Assembly (NCBI GenBank): GCA_017547385.1
Contig: JAFYPU010000022.1
Location: 1 to 64,000, forward strand
Length of the DNA stretch: 64,000 bases
DNA from: Bacteroidaceae bacterium
GTDB lineage: Bacteria; Bacteroidota; Bacteroidia; Bacteroidales; Bacteroidaceae
Direction: 5' to 3'
Shown one piece after another: positions 18,240-27,061 of this stretch (position 1 is its first letter; every line of letters starts with the position of its first letter). The translations under genes and the position numbers were made by a program. Under the pieces are notes generated by a model. It did no database searches. It had not been told where the DNA came from and was given only the letters and a program-made list of their open reading frames with translations.

Positions 18240-19442
18240 ATGAACACACATCCTTCAGAGAGCACACCGACTGCTCCCAAGCGTCAACGCAATTTCGGGA
18301 AGAGCCTTCGACGGTTTTTCAAAATCGTTTTGCTCATCCTTGGTGGCCTTGTGGTCATCGGTACCTTTGTTTTTCTTTACAAAAAATCGCAGCCCGAGGT
18401 GCAGACCTACGAACTGCTGAAAGCCGAACGGCGCAACCTGAGCCGCACCACCATCGTTACGGGCACCATCGAGCCGCGCGACGAGGTGCTCATCAAACCA
18501 CAGATTTCGGGCATCATTGCCGAACTTCACAAACAAGCCGGCGACGTGGTGCGCTCGGGCGATGTGATTGCCAAAATCAAGGTAATCCCCGACATGGGGC
18601 AACTCAGTTCGGCCGAAGCCCGTGTGCGATTGGCACAACTCAACTTGCAACAACAGGAAACCGACTTCGGACGTATGCAGCAGCTCTACGAAGAGAAGCT
18701 GGTGAGTGCCGAAGAGTTTGAAAAGGCACAATTGGCCTACCAACAGGCACACGAGGAAAAGGCATCGGCCATTGAGGCACTGCAGATTGTGCGCGACGGT
18801 GTAGCCGCCGCGGGTGCCAACTTCAGCACCACATTGGTACGTTCGACCATCGACGGCTTGGTGCTCGATGTGCCGGTGAAGGTGGGTAACTCGGTCATCA
18901 TGAGCAACACCTTCAACGACGGAACCACCGTTGCTTCGGTGGCAGATATGAGCCGGCTCATCTTCAAAGGCAGCATCGACGAAACAGAAGTGGCCCGCCT
19001 GCACGAAGGAATGAAGATGAAGGTGAGCATCGGTGCACTGACCGGCCACGAATTTGCCGCCACATTGGAGTATATCTCACCCAAGGTTTCGACCACGGCC
19101 GGACAAGCCAACCAATTCGAGATAAAGGGAGCACTCGCCCTGCCCTCGGGAGTGAATATCCGTGCAGGCTATAGTGCCAACGCCGAAATCGTTTTGGAAG
19201 AACGCCGAAACGTGCTTTCAGTGCCCGAAGGAGCCATCGAATTTGTGGGCGACAGTGCTTTCGTTCACGTGCTTACCTCTCCCACCCCACAGACCTTCAG
19301 CCGCCGCGCCGTAAAGACCGGTCTGTCCGACGGTATCCACATCGAGATTCTCTCAGGCTTGAAGGGAGGCGAACAGGTGCGCGGCAATCTCATCACGGTG
19401 CAATCTCCCAACAACAAGAAAGCAGTTTTCAAACATCCATAA
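18240..19442 (+). CDS. Periplasmic adaptor (membrane fusion) protein, MacA/HlyD type
   Basis: The 400-residue protein has a cytoplasmic N-terminus, one membrane helix (about 27-46) and the adaptor layout: a lipoyl-like half (IEPRDEVLIKPQISGIIAEL), a coiled-coil hairpin rich in Gln/Glu/Ala (about 120-185), the second lipoyl half and beta-barrel. It would bridge the MacB-type permeases to the outer-membrane channel encoded next. A 22-bp-periodic repeat array begins directly after its stop codon. Confidence 0.92.
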   Translation: MNTHPSESTPTAPKRQRNFGKSLRRFFKIVLLILGGLVVIGTFVFLYKKSQPEVQTYELLKAERRNLSRTTIVTGTIEPRDEVLIKPQISGIIAELHKQAGDVVRSGDVIAKIKVIPDMGQLSSAEARVRLAQLNLQQQETDFGRMQQLYEEKLVSAEEFEKAQLAYQQAHEEKASAIEALQIVRDGVAAAGANFSTTLVRSTIDGLVLDVPVKVGNSVIMSNTFNDGTTVASVADMSRLIFKGSIDETEVARLHEGMKMKVSIGALTGHEFAATLEYISPKVSTTAGQANQFEIKGALALPSGVNIRAGYSANAEIVLEERRNVLSVPEGAIEFVGDSAFVHVLTSPTPQTFSRRAVKTGLSDGIHIEILSGLKGGEQVRGNLITVQSPNNKKAVFKHP

Positions 19443-19590
19443 GGCTTCTAAGAAACATCGAAACGGCTTTCAAGAGACATCGAAACGGCTTCTCACCGAA
19501 TTATCATCCGCATGAAACAAACCTTTCATCTGCATGAAACGAAATTATCATCCGCATGAGAAGACATTATCATCCGCATGATAATTAAAC
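19443..19590. repeat. 22-bp-periodic tandem array between adaptor and TolC genes
   Basis: The array begins on the base after the adaptor stop. First come units starting GGCTT at 19443, 19465 and 19487, two of them containing ACATCGAAAC. Then four copies of the dyad core TCATCCGCATGA (second copy TCATCTGCATGA) start at 19504, 19526, 19548 and 19570, exactly 22 bases apart. Both sub-arrays share one 22-bp phase. The core has inverted arms TCAT/ATGA. No ORF is supported in it. It could be an operator array, an mRNA processing spacer or a variable-number repeat. Confidence 0.8.
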
Positions 19591-19728
19591 AAGAAGCACT
19601 GCGGATGCCTCACAAACGGCTTTCCGACAACACCCGGAAGCACTTCAAATCAACAACCAAGCACGCTAAAGAACTGCATTGTGCTTTACTGAAAAATACA
19701 ATCCATTCTCAGACACTCGCTTTTCACC

Positions 19729-21042
19729 ATGAATAAGACACTGACAAGCCTGCTCATTTTTATCACCGCCGCCGGTGGACTTCAAGCACAAACGTCGATG
19801 ACGCTGCGCCAATGCATCGAGCATGCCACGGCACGCAACGTGGACGTGAAATTGCAGGAAAACACAGTCCGCTCACAGGAGGTTTCACTCAACACATCCC
19901 GCAACGCATGGATGCCCAATGTGGATGCCGGTGTGAGCCAGAACTTCAACTTCGGACGCGCACTGTCGGCACAGAACGTGTATGTGGACCGCAACACCTA
20001 CACCACAAGTTTGAGTGTCGGCGCTTCGATGCCGCTCTTCACGGGTGGCCGCATCACGGCACAGCGCAAACAAGCTGCGCTGAACCTCCAGGCTGCCACG
20101 GCAGACCTGGCACGGCTACGCGAAAACCTTTCGTTGCAAGTGGCACAGGCTTACTTGGAGGTGTTGTGCCAACAGGATTTTTGCACCAAGGCCGAAGAGC
20201 AATTGGTCCTGAGCCGCCACCAACTGGAACGCCTTGAATCACTCGCCCGACTGGGCAAAGCTGCCGGCGTGGAGCTGTCGCAGGCTCGCAGCGTGGTGGC
20301 ACAAGATGAATTGGCACTGGTCGAAAATCGTAACGCGGCTCGCATGGCACAGCTCTCGCTGAGCCAACTCATCGAGATGCCATCGCCCGACAGCCTCAAC
20401 ATTATCAACACCACCCGACAAACCTCACACGACATTACGGGCACACCGCAAAGCATCTATGAGGAAGCCTTGTGTCTTCGCCCTGAGATTGAGGCCGACA
20501 GCCTGCGCATCCAGAGTGCCGAACAAGGCATCCGCGCAGCACGCAGCAGCTACTGGCCGAGCCTGAGTCTGAATGCCGGACTCGGAACGTCCTACTACAA
20601 AAGTCCGGGATTTGACAGCAATCCTTTCGGCCGACAGCTGAAAGACAACTTCAGCAAGTACGTGGGACTGAGCCTGAGCATCCCTCTCTTCGACCGCTTC
20701 AGCACTCGCAACAATGTGCGACAGGCACGCATCGAACGCGAGAGCCGTTTCTGGCAGTCGGAACAGACCAAGAAAAACTTGTTCAAGGAAATTCAGCAAG
20801 CGTGGTACAACGCACTCTCCGCTCGCGAGAAACTCACAGCATCCATCGCCGCCGAGCAAGCTGCCACCGATGCTCTGACACTCACCACTCGCAAGTTTGA
20901 AGCGGGCAAAGCCAACACCACCGAATTCGAGGAAGCACGCACCAAGAGCCTGGCGGCAGCTCACCAACGCATCACGGCGCATTATCAATACGTGTTCAGT
21001 CTGAAAGTGCTCGACTTCTATCGTGGCCGGCCCATTGAATAA
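19729..21042 (+). CDS. TolC-family outer-membrane efflux protein
   Basis: The 437-residue protein has a signal peptide (1-21, ending GGLQAQ) and the two repeated OEP halves of TolC channels, each mostly amphipathic helix (MTLRQCIEHATARNVDVKLQ at the start of the first). It would form the outer-membrane exit duct for the MacA/MacB-type exporter encoded upstream. It is the last gene of the operon; the 286-base gap before it is the largest in the unit, so it may also have its own control. Confidence 0.92.
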   Translation: MNKTLTSLLIFITAAGGLQAQTSMTLRQCIEHATARNVDVKLQENTVRSQEVSLNTSRNAWMPNVDAGVSQNFNFGRALSAQNVYVDRNTYTTSLSVGASMPLFTGGRITAQRKQAALNLQAATADLARLRENLSLQVAQAYLEVLCQQDFCTKAEEQLVLSRHQLERLESLARLGKAAGVELSQARSVVAQDELALVENRNAARMAQLSLSQLIEMPSPDSLNIINTTRQTSHDITGTPQSIYEEALCLRPEIEADSLRIQSAEQGIRAARSSYWPSLSLNAGLGTSYYKSPGFDSNPFGRQLKDNFSKYVGLSLSIPLFDRFSTRNNVRQARIERESRFWQSEQTKKNLFKEIQQAWYNALSAREKLTASIAAEQAATDALTLTTRKFEAGKANTTEFEEARTKSLAAAHQRITAHYQYVFSLKVLDFYRGRPIE

Positions 21043-21099
21043 GGCTGCCCCAGCGAGATGAGTTTCGCACAACGCGCTTCTTGATTTTCCGAAAAGCAC

Positions 21100-21146
21100 A
21101 AGAAAGGCGGACAAACGCACTCAGCATTTGTCCGCCTTTCTTATGT
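21100..21146. terminator. Bidirectional terminator between TolC gene and prfA
   Basis: A perfect 16-bp stem (AAGAAAGGCGGACAAA at 21100-21115, complement at 21127-21142) lies between convergent genes with T-rich sequence on the plus-strand side. Confidence 0.85.
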
Positions 21147-21165
21147 TTTGTTTTCGCTCCTTTCG

Positions 21166-22281
21166 CTACATCTCTGCCTCCTTCAGGCGTTCAGCGTTTT
21201 CGGCCACAATGAGATGATCAAGGCAATCCTGAATATCGCCATCCATGAACGCGCCGAGGTTATAGATGGTGTAATTGATGCGATGGTCTGTGATGCGCCC
21301 CTGAGGGTAGTTGTAGGTGCGTATCTTGGCCGAACGGTCGCCCGTAGATACCAAGGATTTGCGGCGAGAGGCTATGTCGTCGGTATACTTCTGATGCTCG
21401 CGGTCGTAGATAAAGGTGCGAAGACGCGCCAAGGCTCGCTCCTTGTTCTTCGGTTGGTCACGAGTTTCGGTACACTCAATCAGAATTTCTTCCTCCTCAC
21501 CCGTGTTCGGATTCTTCCAAGGATAACGCAAGCGCACGCCGCTCTCCACTTTGTTGACGTTTTGCCCACCAGCACCACTCGAGCGGAAAGTATCCCACTT
21601 GATGAGTCCTTCGTGTATCTCCACGTCGAAGGCTTCTGCCTCCGGCAACACGGCAACGGTGGCTGCCGAGGTGTGCACACGGCCTTGGGTTTCGGTGGCC
21701 GGAACACGCTGCACGCGGTGCACACCACTCTCATATTTCAACGTGCCATAGACGTCCGCTCCCGTAACCGAGCAGACGATTTCCTTGAATCCGCCGGCCG
21801 CACCTTCGTTGGCACTGCTCACTTCCAGCTTCCAACCCTTGGTTTCGCAATACTTGGTGTACATGCGGAACAAGTCGCCGGCAAAGATGGCAGCCTCATC
21901 GCCACCCGTTCCGCCACGGATTTCGAGAATGGCATTCTTGGCATCTTCGGGGTCTTTCGGCACAAGCATGAGTTTGATTTCCTCTTCCAATTCCGGGATG
22001 CGGCTTTCGCAGGCAGCTATCTCCTCTCTTGCCATTTCCTTCATGTCGGCATCGTCCTCGTTGTGGAGCACAAATTTTGCTTCGCCCAAGTTTGACAAAA
22101 GCGTTTCATACTCCTTGCGTGCCGCCATCAAGTCTTCCAAGTCCTTATACTCTTTGGTCAATCGCACATAACGCTGTTGGTCGGCAATGACATTGGGGTC
22201 GGTGATGAGCGTTCCCACTTCCTCAAAGCGCGACTGCAATCCCTCAAGTTTTGTCAGCAAGGTGTTGTTACCTTCTACCAT
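21166..22281 (-). CDS. prfA: Peptide chain release factor 1
   Basis: RF1 recognises UAA and UAG stop codons and triggers peptide release. The 371-residue protein has the stop-codon-reading PAT tripeptide (in VPATETQGRVHTS), which marks RF1 rather than RF2, and the catalytic GGQ loop in SGAGGQNVNKVESGVR. It lies 28 bases downstream of the beta-propeller gene and probably shares its transcript with purM. Confidence 0.97.
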   Translation of the reverse strand: MVEGNNTLLTKLEGLQSRFEEVGTLITDPNVIADQQRYVRLTKEYKDLEDLMAARKEYETLLSNLGEAKFVLHNEDDADMKEMAREEIAACESRIPELEEEIKLMLVPKDPEDAKNAILEIRGGTGGDEAAIFAGDLFRMYTKYCETKGWKLEVSSANEGAAGGFKEIVCSVTGADVYGTLKYESGVHRVQRVPATETQGRVHTSAATVAVLPEAEAFDVEIHEGLIKWDTFRSSGAGGQNVNKVESGVRLRYPWKNPNTGEEEEILIECTETRDQPKNKERALARLRTFIYDREHQKYTDDIASRRKSLVSTGDRSAKIRTYNYPQGRITDHRINYTIYNLGAFMDGDIQDCLDHLIVAENAERLKEAEM

Positions 22282-22309
22282 ATTCTGATTTTCTTTCTAC
22301 CTTTTATAA

Positions 22310-23812
22310 TTATTTAGATGCTTTTTTGCGCCACGCCCAAACACCGCCGGCCATCAGCAGACCGCCTCCGCCCAAGCCCAAAAGCCACGGAAGCGAATCT
22401 TCGCCGGAATAAGCCTTTCCCTCAAGTGCTCCAACAACGTTCAGGCTGTCAGTGGGAACGGCTGCACTGTCTGCCAAGACTACCGGACGCGCCGGAGCCA
22501 CTTCGGGCTCGGCATACTCCACTTCGTAAATGTTCACAGCATTTCCGCCACGGCCTTTGCGACCTTGTGAAGTAACGATGACATAACGGCCATCCTCAGA
22601 AACATCCAATCCGACGGGATAAGAATCCACGGGAATGGTGGCTATCGTCTTCATGGTGCGGGTATCGACCACATAGAGGGTGCTCACGTTGTTGCAAGCC
22701 GCAAAGATGTATCTACCGCTGGGAGATGCTTCAATGGTGCGTGCTCCCTGACCCACCTTGCAGTTTTCCCAACCATGGAGCGTCGCAGTTTTACCCGTCA
22801 TGTTGGTAGCTGCGTTGATGAAATCGGCGAGTTTTATACGCTGCACGTAGCCCCGGCTGTTCACACTCAAGTAGAGATAATCGCCCACGATGATGAGGTG
22901 TCGCACGCCGGACATCATGCCAAGCACGCGTCCGAGATAGGTTTTTGTCTGCATGTCGATGACAGCGATACCTCCACCGCCGCCCATGCAGCCCACCAGC
23001 AAGAAACGGTCATCGGGCGTGAAAACGGTGCCACGCAGAGCATAGCCGCTTCCGCTATCACGATCAACGGGCACAAACTTGCTATAGTTGAGCGGCAAGA
23101 CATAGTCGACCACCAAGAGGTCGGTGTGCTTCCACTCCATAGGGTCGGGCGATTCGATGTTTACAATGCCCACGGTGTTGTTGCCCCAGTGCGAAATTGC
23201 GATGTGCTTTCCGTCGTTTGATGTCGCAATCATCTTGGGCAGCGGACCCGTTTCCATCATTCGGACAATCTCGTCGGTTTCCGTATCAATGACGGCCAAC
23301 GCCGAGGGATCCTGTGCGTTGATGTCGTAACTGCGTCGGTAATACGGCACCCACAAGTAGCGACCGCCATGACTGAAAGTGCTCTCCACGGGCTTGCCCA
23401 TGAAAGTATTGCTCTTGGGGTAGTGTGTGTAGGGATAGAGTGAAGAAGATTCGCCCCACAAGTGATCAGTGGCTTGACTGAAGCGATGGTTGATCACCTT
23501 CAGGCGACGGTTGGTGCCCATCTCGAACACAACTGTCGTACCGCCTTCCAAAGAATTGACGTAATACTTCTTATTGTCGGGATGCACGTTGGCAGACTTC
23601 GGAGAGTTGATGGCATCATCGCGAGTATCTCGTGTGCCGCCAAAGTTCTGACGCTTACCCACGAGGGTGAGTTTCAGCGAACCATCGGTGGCTTCGGCCG
23701 TCTTGCCCAAAGGAGGATGCACCACGGGCTGTGCTTGCACTTGAATCTGCTCTGCACCTACCAATGCTGCCACAGCAATCGAGAGTGCGAGAAAGGTTTT
23801 CTTAGCTTTCAT
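22310..23812 (-). CDS. Secreted YVTN-type beta-propeller protein with C-terminal membrane anchor
   Basis: The 500-residue protein has a signal peptide (MKAKKTFLALSIAVAALVGA onwards) and beta-propeller blades of the YVTN/YncE style (DPSALAVIDTETDEIVRMME, TLYVVDTRTMKTIATIPVDS). The end is an acidic/Ala-Pro linker, a Gly-rich membrane helix (WLLGLGGGGLLMAGGVWAW) and a basic tail RKKASK, a tripartite layout like a C-terminal surface-sorting or anchoring signal. Start 23812 is preferred over an in-frame ATG 18 codons upstream because it begins a clean signal peptide. It lies between purM and prfA. Ligand or function is unknown. Confidence 0.8.
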   Translation of the reverse strand: MKAKKTFLALSIAVAALVGAEQIQVQAQPVVHPPLGKTAEATDGSLKLTLVGKRQNFGGTRDTRDDAINSPKSANVHPDNKKYYVNSLEGGTTVVFEMGTNRRLKVINHRFSQATDHLWGESSSLYPYTHYPKSNTFMGKPVESTFSHGGRYLWVPYYRRSYDINAQDPSALAVIDTETDEIVRMMETGPLPKMIATSNDGKHIAISHWGNNTVGIVNIESPDPMEWKHTDLLVVDYVLPLNYSKFVPVDRDSGSGYALRGTVFTPDDRFLLVGCMGGGGGIAVIDMQTKTYLGRVLGMMSGVRHLIIVGDYLYLSVNSRGYVQRIKLADFINAATNMTGKTATLHGWENCKVGQGARTIEASPSGRYIFAACNNVSTLYVVDTRTMKTIATIPVDSYPVGLDVSEDGRYVIVTSQGRKGRGGNAVNIYEVEYAEPEVAPARPVVLADSAAVPTDSLNVVGALEGKAYSGEDSLPWLLGLGGGGLLMAGGVWAWRKKASK

Positions 23813-23840
23813 CACTTGAGATAATATTATAAGCAAGGCT

Positions 23841-25010
23841 TTAATAATTAAATTCACCGAATTCACTCTTGATGGTCAGCGAACGCGGACCTTCCTCGAT
23901 GCGTCCCACAATCTGAGCATCGATGTTGAAGCTGCGGCTGATGTCGATAACGGTTTGTGCATGTTCGGGGGCAAGATATACCTCCAGGCGGTGGCCCATG
24001 TTGAACACCTTGTACATTTCAGCCCAGTCGGTACCGCTTTCCTGCGCAATGGCCTTGAAGAGCGGGGGAACGGGGAACATGTTGTCTTTGATGACCTTGC
24101 AGTTCTCGCCCACGAAGTGCAACACCTTGGTCTGCGCTCCACCGGTGCAGTGCACCATACCATGAATTTCGGGACGCAACTCGTCGAGCAGGCGTTTCAC
24201 CACCGGAGCATAAGTGCGCGTCGGCGAAAGCACCAGACGGCCGGCATCAATGGGCGAACCCTCAACAGCATCGGTCAGGCGGTAGCTGCCGCTATACACA
24301 AGCTCTTCGGGCACAGCTTTATCGTAGCTCTCGGGATATTTCTCCGCAAGATACTTGCTGAACACATCGTGGCGAGCAGAGGTCAGACCATTGCTGCCCA
24401 TACCGCCATTGTAGCCGGTTTCGTAGGTGGCCTGTCCTGAAGACGAAAGTCCCACAATGACATCGCCCGGACGGATGTTGGCATTATCAATCACATCGCT
24501 GCGCTTCATGCGACAGGTAACGGTGCTGTCAACAATGATGGTGCGCACCAAATCGCCCACATCGGCGGTTTCGCCACCGGTGGCATAAATGCCCACACCC
24601 ATGTCGCGCATTTGCTGCAGCAATTCGTCGGTGCCGTTGATGATGGCCGAAATCACTTCGCCGGGAATGAGCATTTTGTTACGCCCGATGGTGCTCGACA
24701 CAAGGATGTTATCGACAGCACCCACACACAGCAGGTCATCGGTGTTCATAATGAGAGCATCTTGCGCAATGCCTTTCCATACGGACAGGTCGCCCGTTTC
24801 TTTCCAATACATGTATGCCAGACTCGACTTCGTGCCGGCGCCATCGGCATGCATGATGTTGCAATATTCCGGATCGCCCCCGAGAATGTCGGGAATGATT
24901 TTACAAAAAGCTTGTGGGAATATACCTTTATCTATGTTCTTGATGGCATTGTGCACATCCTCTTTCATAGCGCTCACACCGCGCATCATGTATCTCTGCT
25001 TAGGGTCCAT
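23841..25010 (-). CDS. purM: Phosphoribosylformylglycinamidine cyclo-ligase (AIR synthetase)
   Basis: PurM closes FGAM to AIR in purine synthesis. The 389-residue protein resembles the longer Bacteroidetes form of PurM and shows DGAGTKSSLAYMY, MNTDDLLCVGAVDNILVS, ATGGETADVGD and GDVIVGLSSSGQATYE, all ATP/FGAM-binding loops of the family. The frame extends 50 codons upstream, but the start MDPKQRYMMRG at 25010 fits the family and leaves the TATCTTTG box (25158-25165) outside the gene. The beta-propeller gene follows 28 bases downstream. Confidence 0.93.
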   Translation of the reverse strand: MDPKQRYMMRGVSAMKEDVHNAIKNIDKGIFPQAFCKIIPDILGGDPEYCNIMHADGAGTKSSLAYMYWKETGDLSVWKGIAQDALIMNTDDLLCVGAVDNILVSSTIGRNKMLIPGEVISAIINGTDELLQQMRDMGVGIYATGGETADVGDLVRTIIVDSTVTCRMKRSDVIDNANIRPGDVIVGLSSSGQATYETGYNGGMGSNGLTSARHDVFSKYLAEKYPESYDKAVPEELVYSGSYRLTDAVEGSPIDAGRLVLSPTRTYAPVVKRLLDELRPEIHGMVHCTGGAQTKVLHFVGENCKVIKDNMFPVPPLFKAIAQESGTDWAEMYKVFNMGHRLEVYLAPEHAQTVIDISRSFNIDAQIVGRIEEGPRSLTIKSEFGEFNY

Positions 25011-25157
25011 AGTGATGTATGTTTGTTTGTAATTTTCTGATGGATTTAGAAGTTCGCCGGCACGCACAGACCGTTTGGTTGGTCGGAAAACGGAGTTTAA
25101 AACACGTTTTGCCTGTTGGCGCTTATGGTTTTCTCGCTCTGCCGACGGCCTTGTGTA

Positions 25158-25165
25158 CAAAGATA
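25158..25165 (-). promoter_or_regulatory. Promoter box for purM
   Basis: CAAAGATA on the plus strand is TATCTTTG on the minus strand, giving a leader of about 140 bases before purM. Confidence 0.55.
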
Positions 25166-25283
25166 CGACATTCGGCAGACTTTCAGAAGTGCACCGGATG
25201 TTTTTTGATCTGTAGTGAGATTATGATGGGTTAGGAACGTAAAAATGCTGACACTTTGTCGAAAAAAAGAGGTTGCAGAAGGC

Positions 25284-25352
25284 AAAAATTTACAGTGCTT
25301 GCAAAAAAAATCTGCAGTGCTTGTAGAAAATTTTACAAGCACTGCAGATTTA
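25284..25352. repeat. Three-module 21-bp intergenic element, copy 3 (B-B-B')
   Basis: Modules lie at 25289-25310 (22 bases), 25311-25331 and 25332-25352. All three are of type B (core CAGTGCTTG), the third inverted. The arms pair less perfectly than in copies 1 and 2. The central loop GCAGTGCTTGT is identical to copy 1. Confidence 0.8.
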
Positions 25353-25412
25353 TCGGGAATAGGCATATATTTTCGAACCTTGCCCGACAACTTTCCCGAA
25401 CGGCTTATGAGC

Positions 25413-26168
25413 TCACTCCTGCTGCCAGATGTCCCACGCTGCCAAGGCCTGCAAATGCAACATCTCAAGTCCGTTTTTCACCACCGCCCCTTGCTCGCGT
25501 CCCAAAGCGAGGAAGCGTGTTTCGAGCGGGTTGTAAACCAAATCGTAAAGCAAGTGGAGCGACGTGAGCAGGTGATAAGGAATGTCGGGGCACTTGTCCG
25601 TGTGAGGCGACATGCCCACAGGCGAGCAGTTGACGATGACCGTATTTTCGGCCATCACTTCAGGCGTGAGCTCGGCATAGGTCAGCATTCCTTCACCCGG
25701 TGTGCGACTCACATAAGTGGGATGAATGCCGAGACTGCGCAGGCCGTGAACAATGGCACGTGAGGCTCCGCCGGTGCCTAACACCAAAGCCCGGCAATGA
25801 TGTTCGCACAACAAAGGGCGAAGCGAGTCAACAAAACCCACCACATCGCTGTTGTGGCCTTCGAGCACGGCATCCCCGGCCTCATCACGACGGATGCGTA
25901 TCACATTCACGGCACCGATGGCACGTGCCTCGGCGCTCAACACATCGAGCAAAGGGATAACGGCTTGTTTGTGAGGGATAGTTACGTTCAGCCCACGCAA
26001 CTTCACATCTTCATCCACCAAACGACGGAGCCCGTCCACAGTGGGCATTTCATAGTTATCATAACGAGCATCGATGCTCTCGTTACGGAACTTTTCGGAA
26101 AAGAACGAAGCTGAAAAACTATGCCCCAAGGGATAACCCACAAGCCCGTAGTGATCGGCCTCGGGCAT
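25413..26168 (-). CDS. aroE: Shikimate dehydrogenase
   Basis: AroE reduces 3-dehydroshikimate to shikimate with NADPH in aromatic amino-acid synthesis. With the start MPEADHYGLVGYPLGHSFS the protein is 251 residues, close to the family norm. Motifs: substrate-binding YPLGHSFS, GLNVTIPHKQ with the catalytic Lys, and the NADP loop VLGTGGASRAI. ATGs 12 and 26 codons upstream are in frame but would add a hydrophobic stretch not expected in AroE. It is the last gene of the leftward lpxD-to-aroE chain, 110 bases after menG. Confidence 0.93.
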   Translation of the reverse strand: MPEADHYGLVGYPLGHSFSASFFSEKFRNESIDARYDNYEMPTVDGLRRLVDEDVKLRGLNVTIPHKQAVIPLLDVLSAEARAIGAVNVIRIRRDEAGDAVLEGHNSDVVGFVDSLRPLLCEHHCRALVLGTGGASRAIVHGLRSLGIHPTYVSRTPGEGMLTYAELTPEVMAENTVIVNCSPVGMSPHTDKCPDIPYHLLTSLHLLYDLVYNPLETRFLALGREQGAVVKNGLEMLHLQALAAWDIWQQE

Positions 26169-26278
26169 GTGTGAATTTGAAAATATGGTTGATTTTTTTT
26201 CCATAAAGAAGAAAACACTAAAAAAAACACAGACGAAAAGTGCCACAGCACTTCCCGTCCATATAAAAACACCGCAAA

Positions 26279-27031
26279 TTATGCGCCTCGCTTCGGTGCT
26301 GCAGCGGTATAGAGCGTACTCAATCCAAAAGTGAAACGACGAAATTCCACCTCGGCAAATCCCACACGTTGCAGCACTTCACGCATCACTTCTCCCTGCG
26401 GAAAGGCTTCCATCGTAGCCGGCAGATAACTGTAAGCTTTGCTATCGCAACTGATAAGGCGGCCCAACAAGGGCATCAACACATGGGAGTAGAGCCAAAA
26501 CAGCTGTTTCATCGGAAAATGCACGGGCGAAGTGAGTTCGATAATCACAAGACGGCCCTCCGGGCGCAACACCCGAAGCATTTCGCGCAAGCCGTTTTCC
26601 AAATTCTCGAAGTTGCGCACTCCGTAAGCCACGGTTACGGCATCGAAAGAGGCATTAGGCAAGTTCAACGCCATACAGTCGTCTTTACAAAACTCAATGA
26701 CAGCCTCCATTCCAGCCTCTTTCACTTTTTTTCGGCCCACAGCCAACATACCTTCAGAGATGTCGACCCCCAACAAATGCTCGGGCTGCAACTTGCGAGC
26801 CGAGAGCAAAGCAAAATCACCAGTTCCGGTGGCCACATCCAAGATGCGACGAGGTGCAAAAGGCTTCAGCGAACGAATGGCGGCATTGCGCCAATGCTTA
26901 TCAACCCCGAAAGAGAGCCAATGATTCAATCGGTCGTAGCTGTGTGCAATGTTGTCGAACATACGAGCCACTTGCACCCCCTTGGATTCGTTGCCATCGT
27001 AAGGTTTGATGCTTTCCTGTTTGTATGCCAT
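26279..27031 (-). CDS. menG: Demethylmenaquinone methyltransferase
   Basis: The 250-residue SAM-dependent enzyme (UbiE/MenG family) makes the last methylation in menaquinone synthesis. It has the family start VARMFDNIAHSYDRLNHWLS, SAM motif I LDVATGTGDFAL and VAYGVRNFENL. In Bacteroidales, which use menaquinone, MenG is the better name than UbiE. It lies 30 bases after the secreted endonuclease gene. Confidence 0.93.
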   Translation of the reverse strand: MAYKQESIKPYDGNESKGVQVARMFDNIAHSYDRLNHWLSFGVDKHWRNAAIRSLKPFAPRRILDVATGTGDFALLSARKLQPEHLLGVDISEGMLAVGRKKVKEAGMEAVIEFCKDDCMALNLPNASFDAVTVAYGVRNFENLENGLREMLRVLRPEGRLVIIELTSPVHFPMKQLFWLYSHVLMPLLGRLISCDSKAYSYLPATMEAFPQGEVMREVLQRVGFAEVEFRRFTFGLSTLYTAAAPKRGA

Positions 27032-27061
27032 GATGCTTCTTTTTTCTTGATAAGGGTTTCT

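Larger units (their letters stand above)
25011..25412. other. Intergenic region purM / aroE
   Basis: The 402-base gap holds the purM promoter box (25158-25165) and repeat element copy 3 (25284-25352), the latter 60 bases downstream of the aroE stop. No gene is supported. Confidence 0.65.

Noticed and set aside
19443-19590. Possible CRISPR array
   Set aside because: The period is only 22 bases, the spacers would be about 10 bases and are similar to each other, and no cas genes are present.
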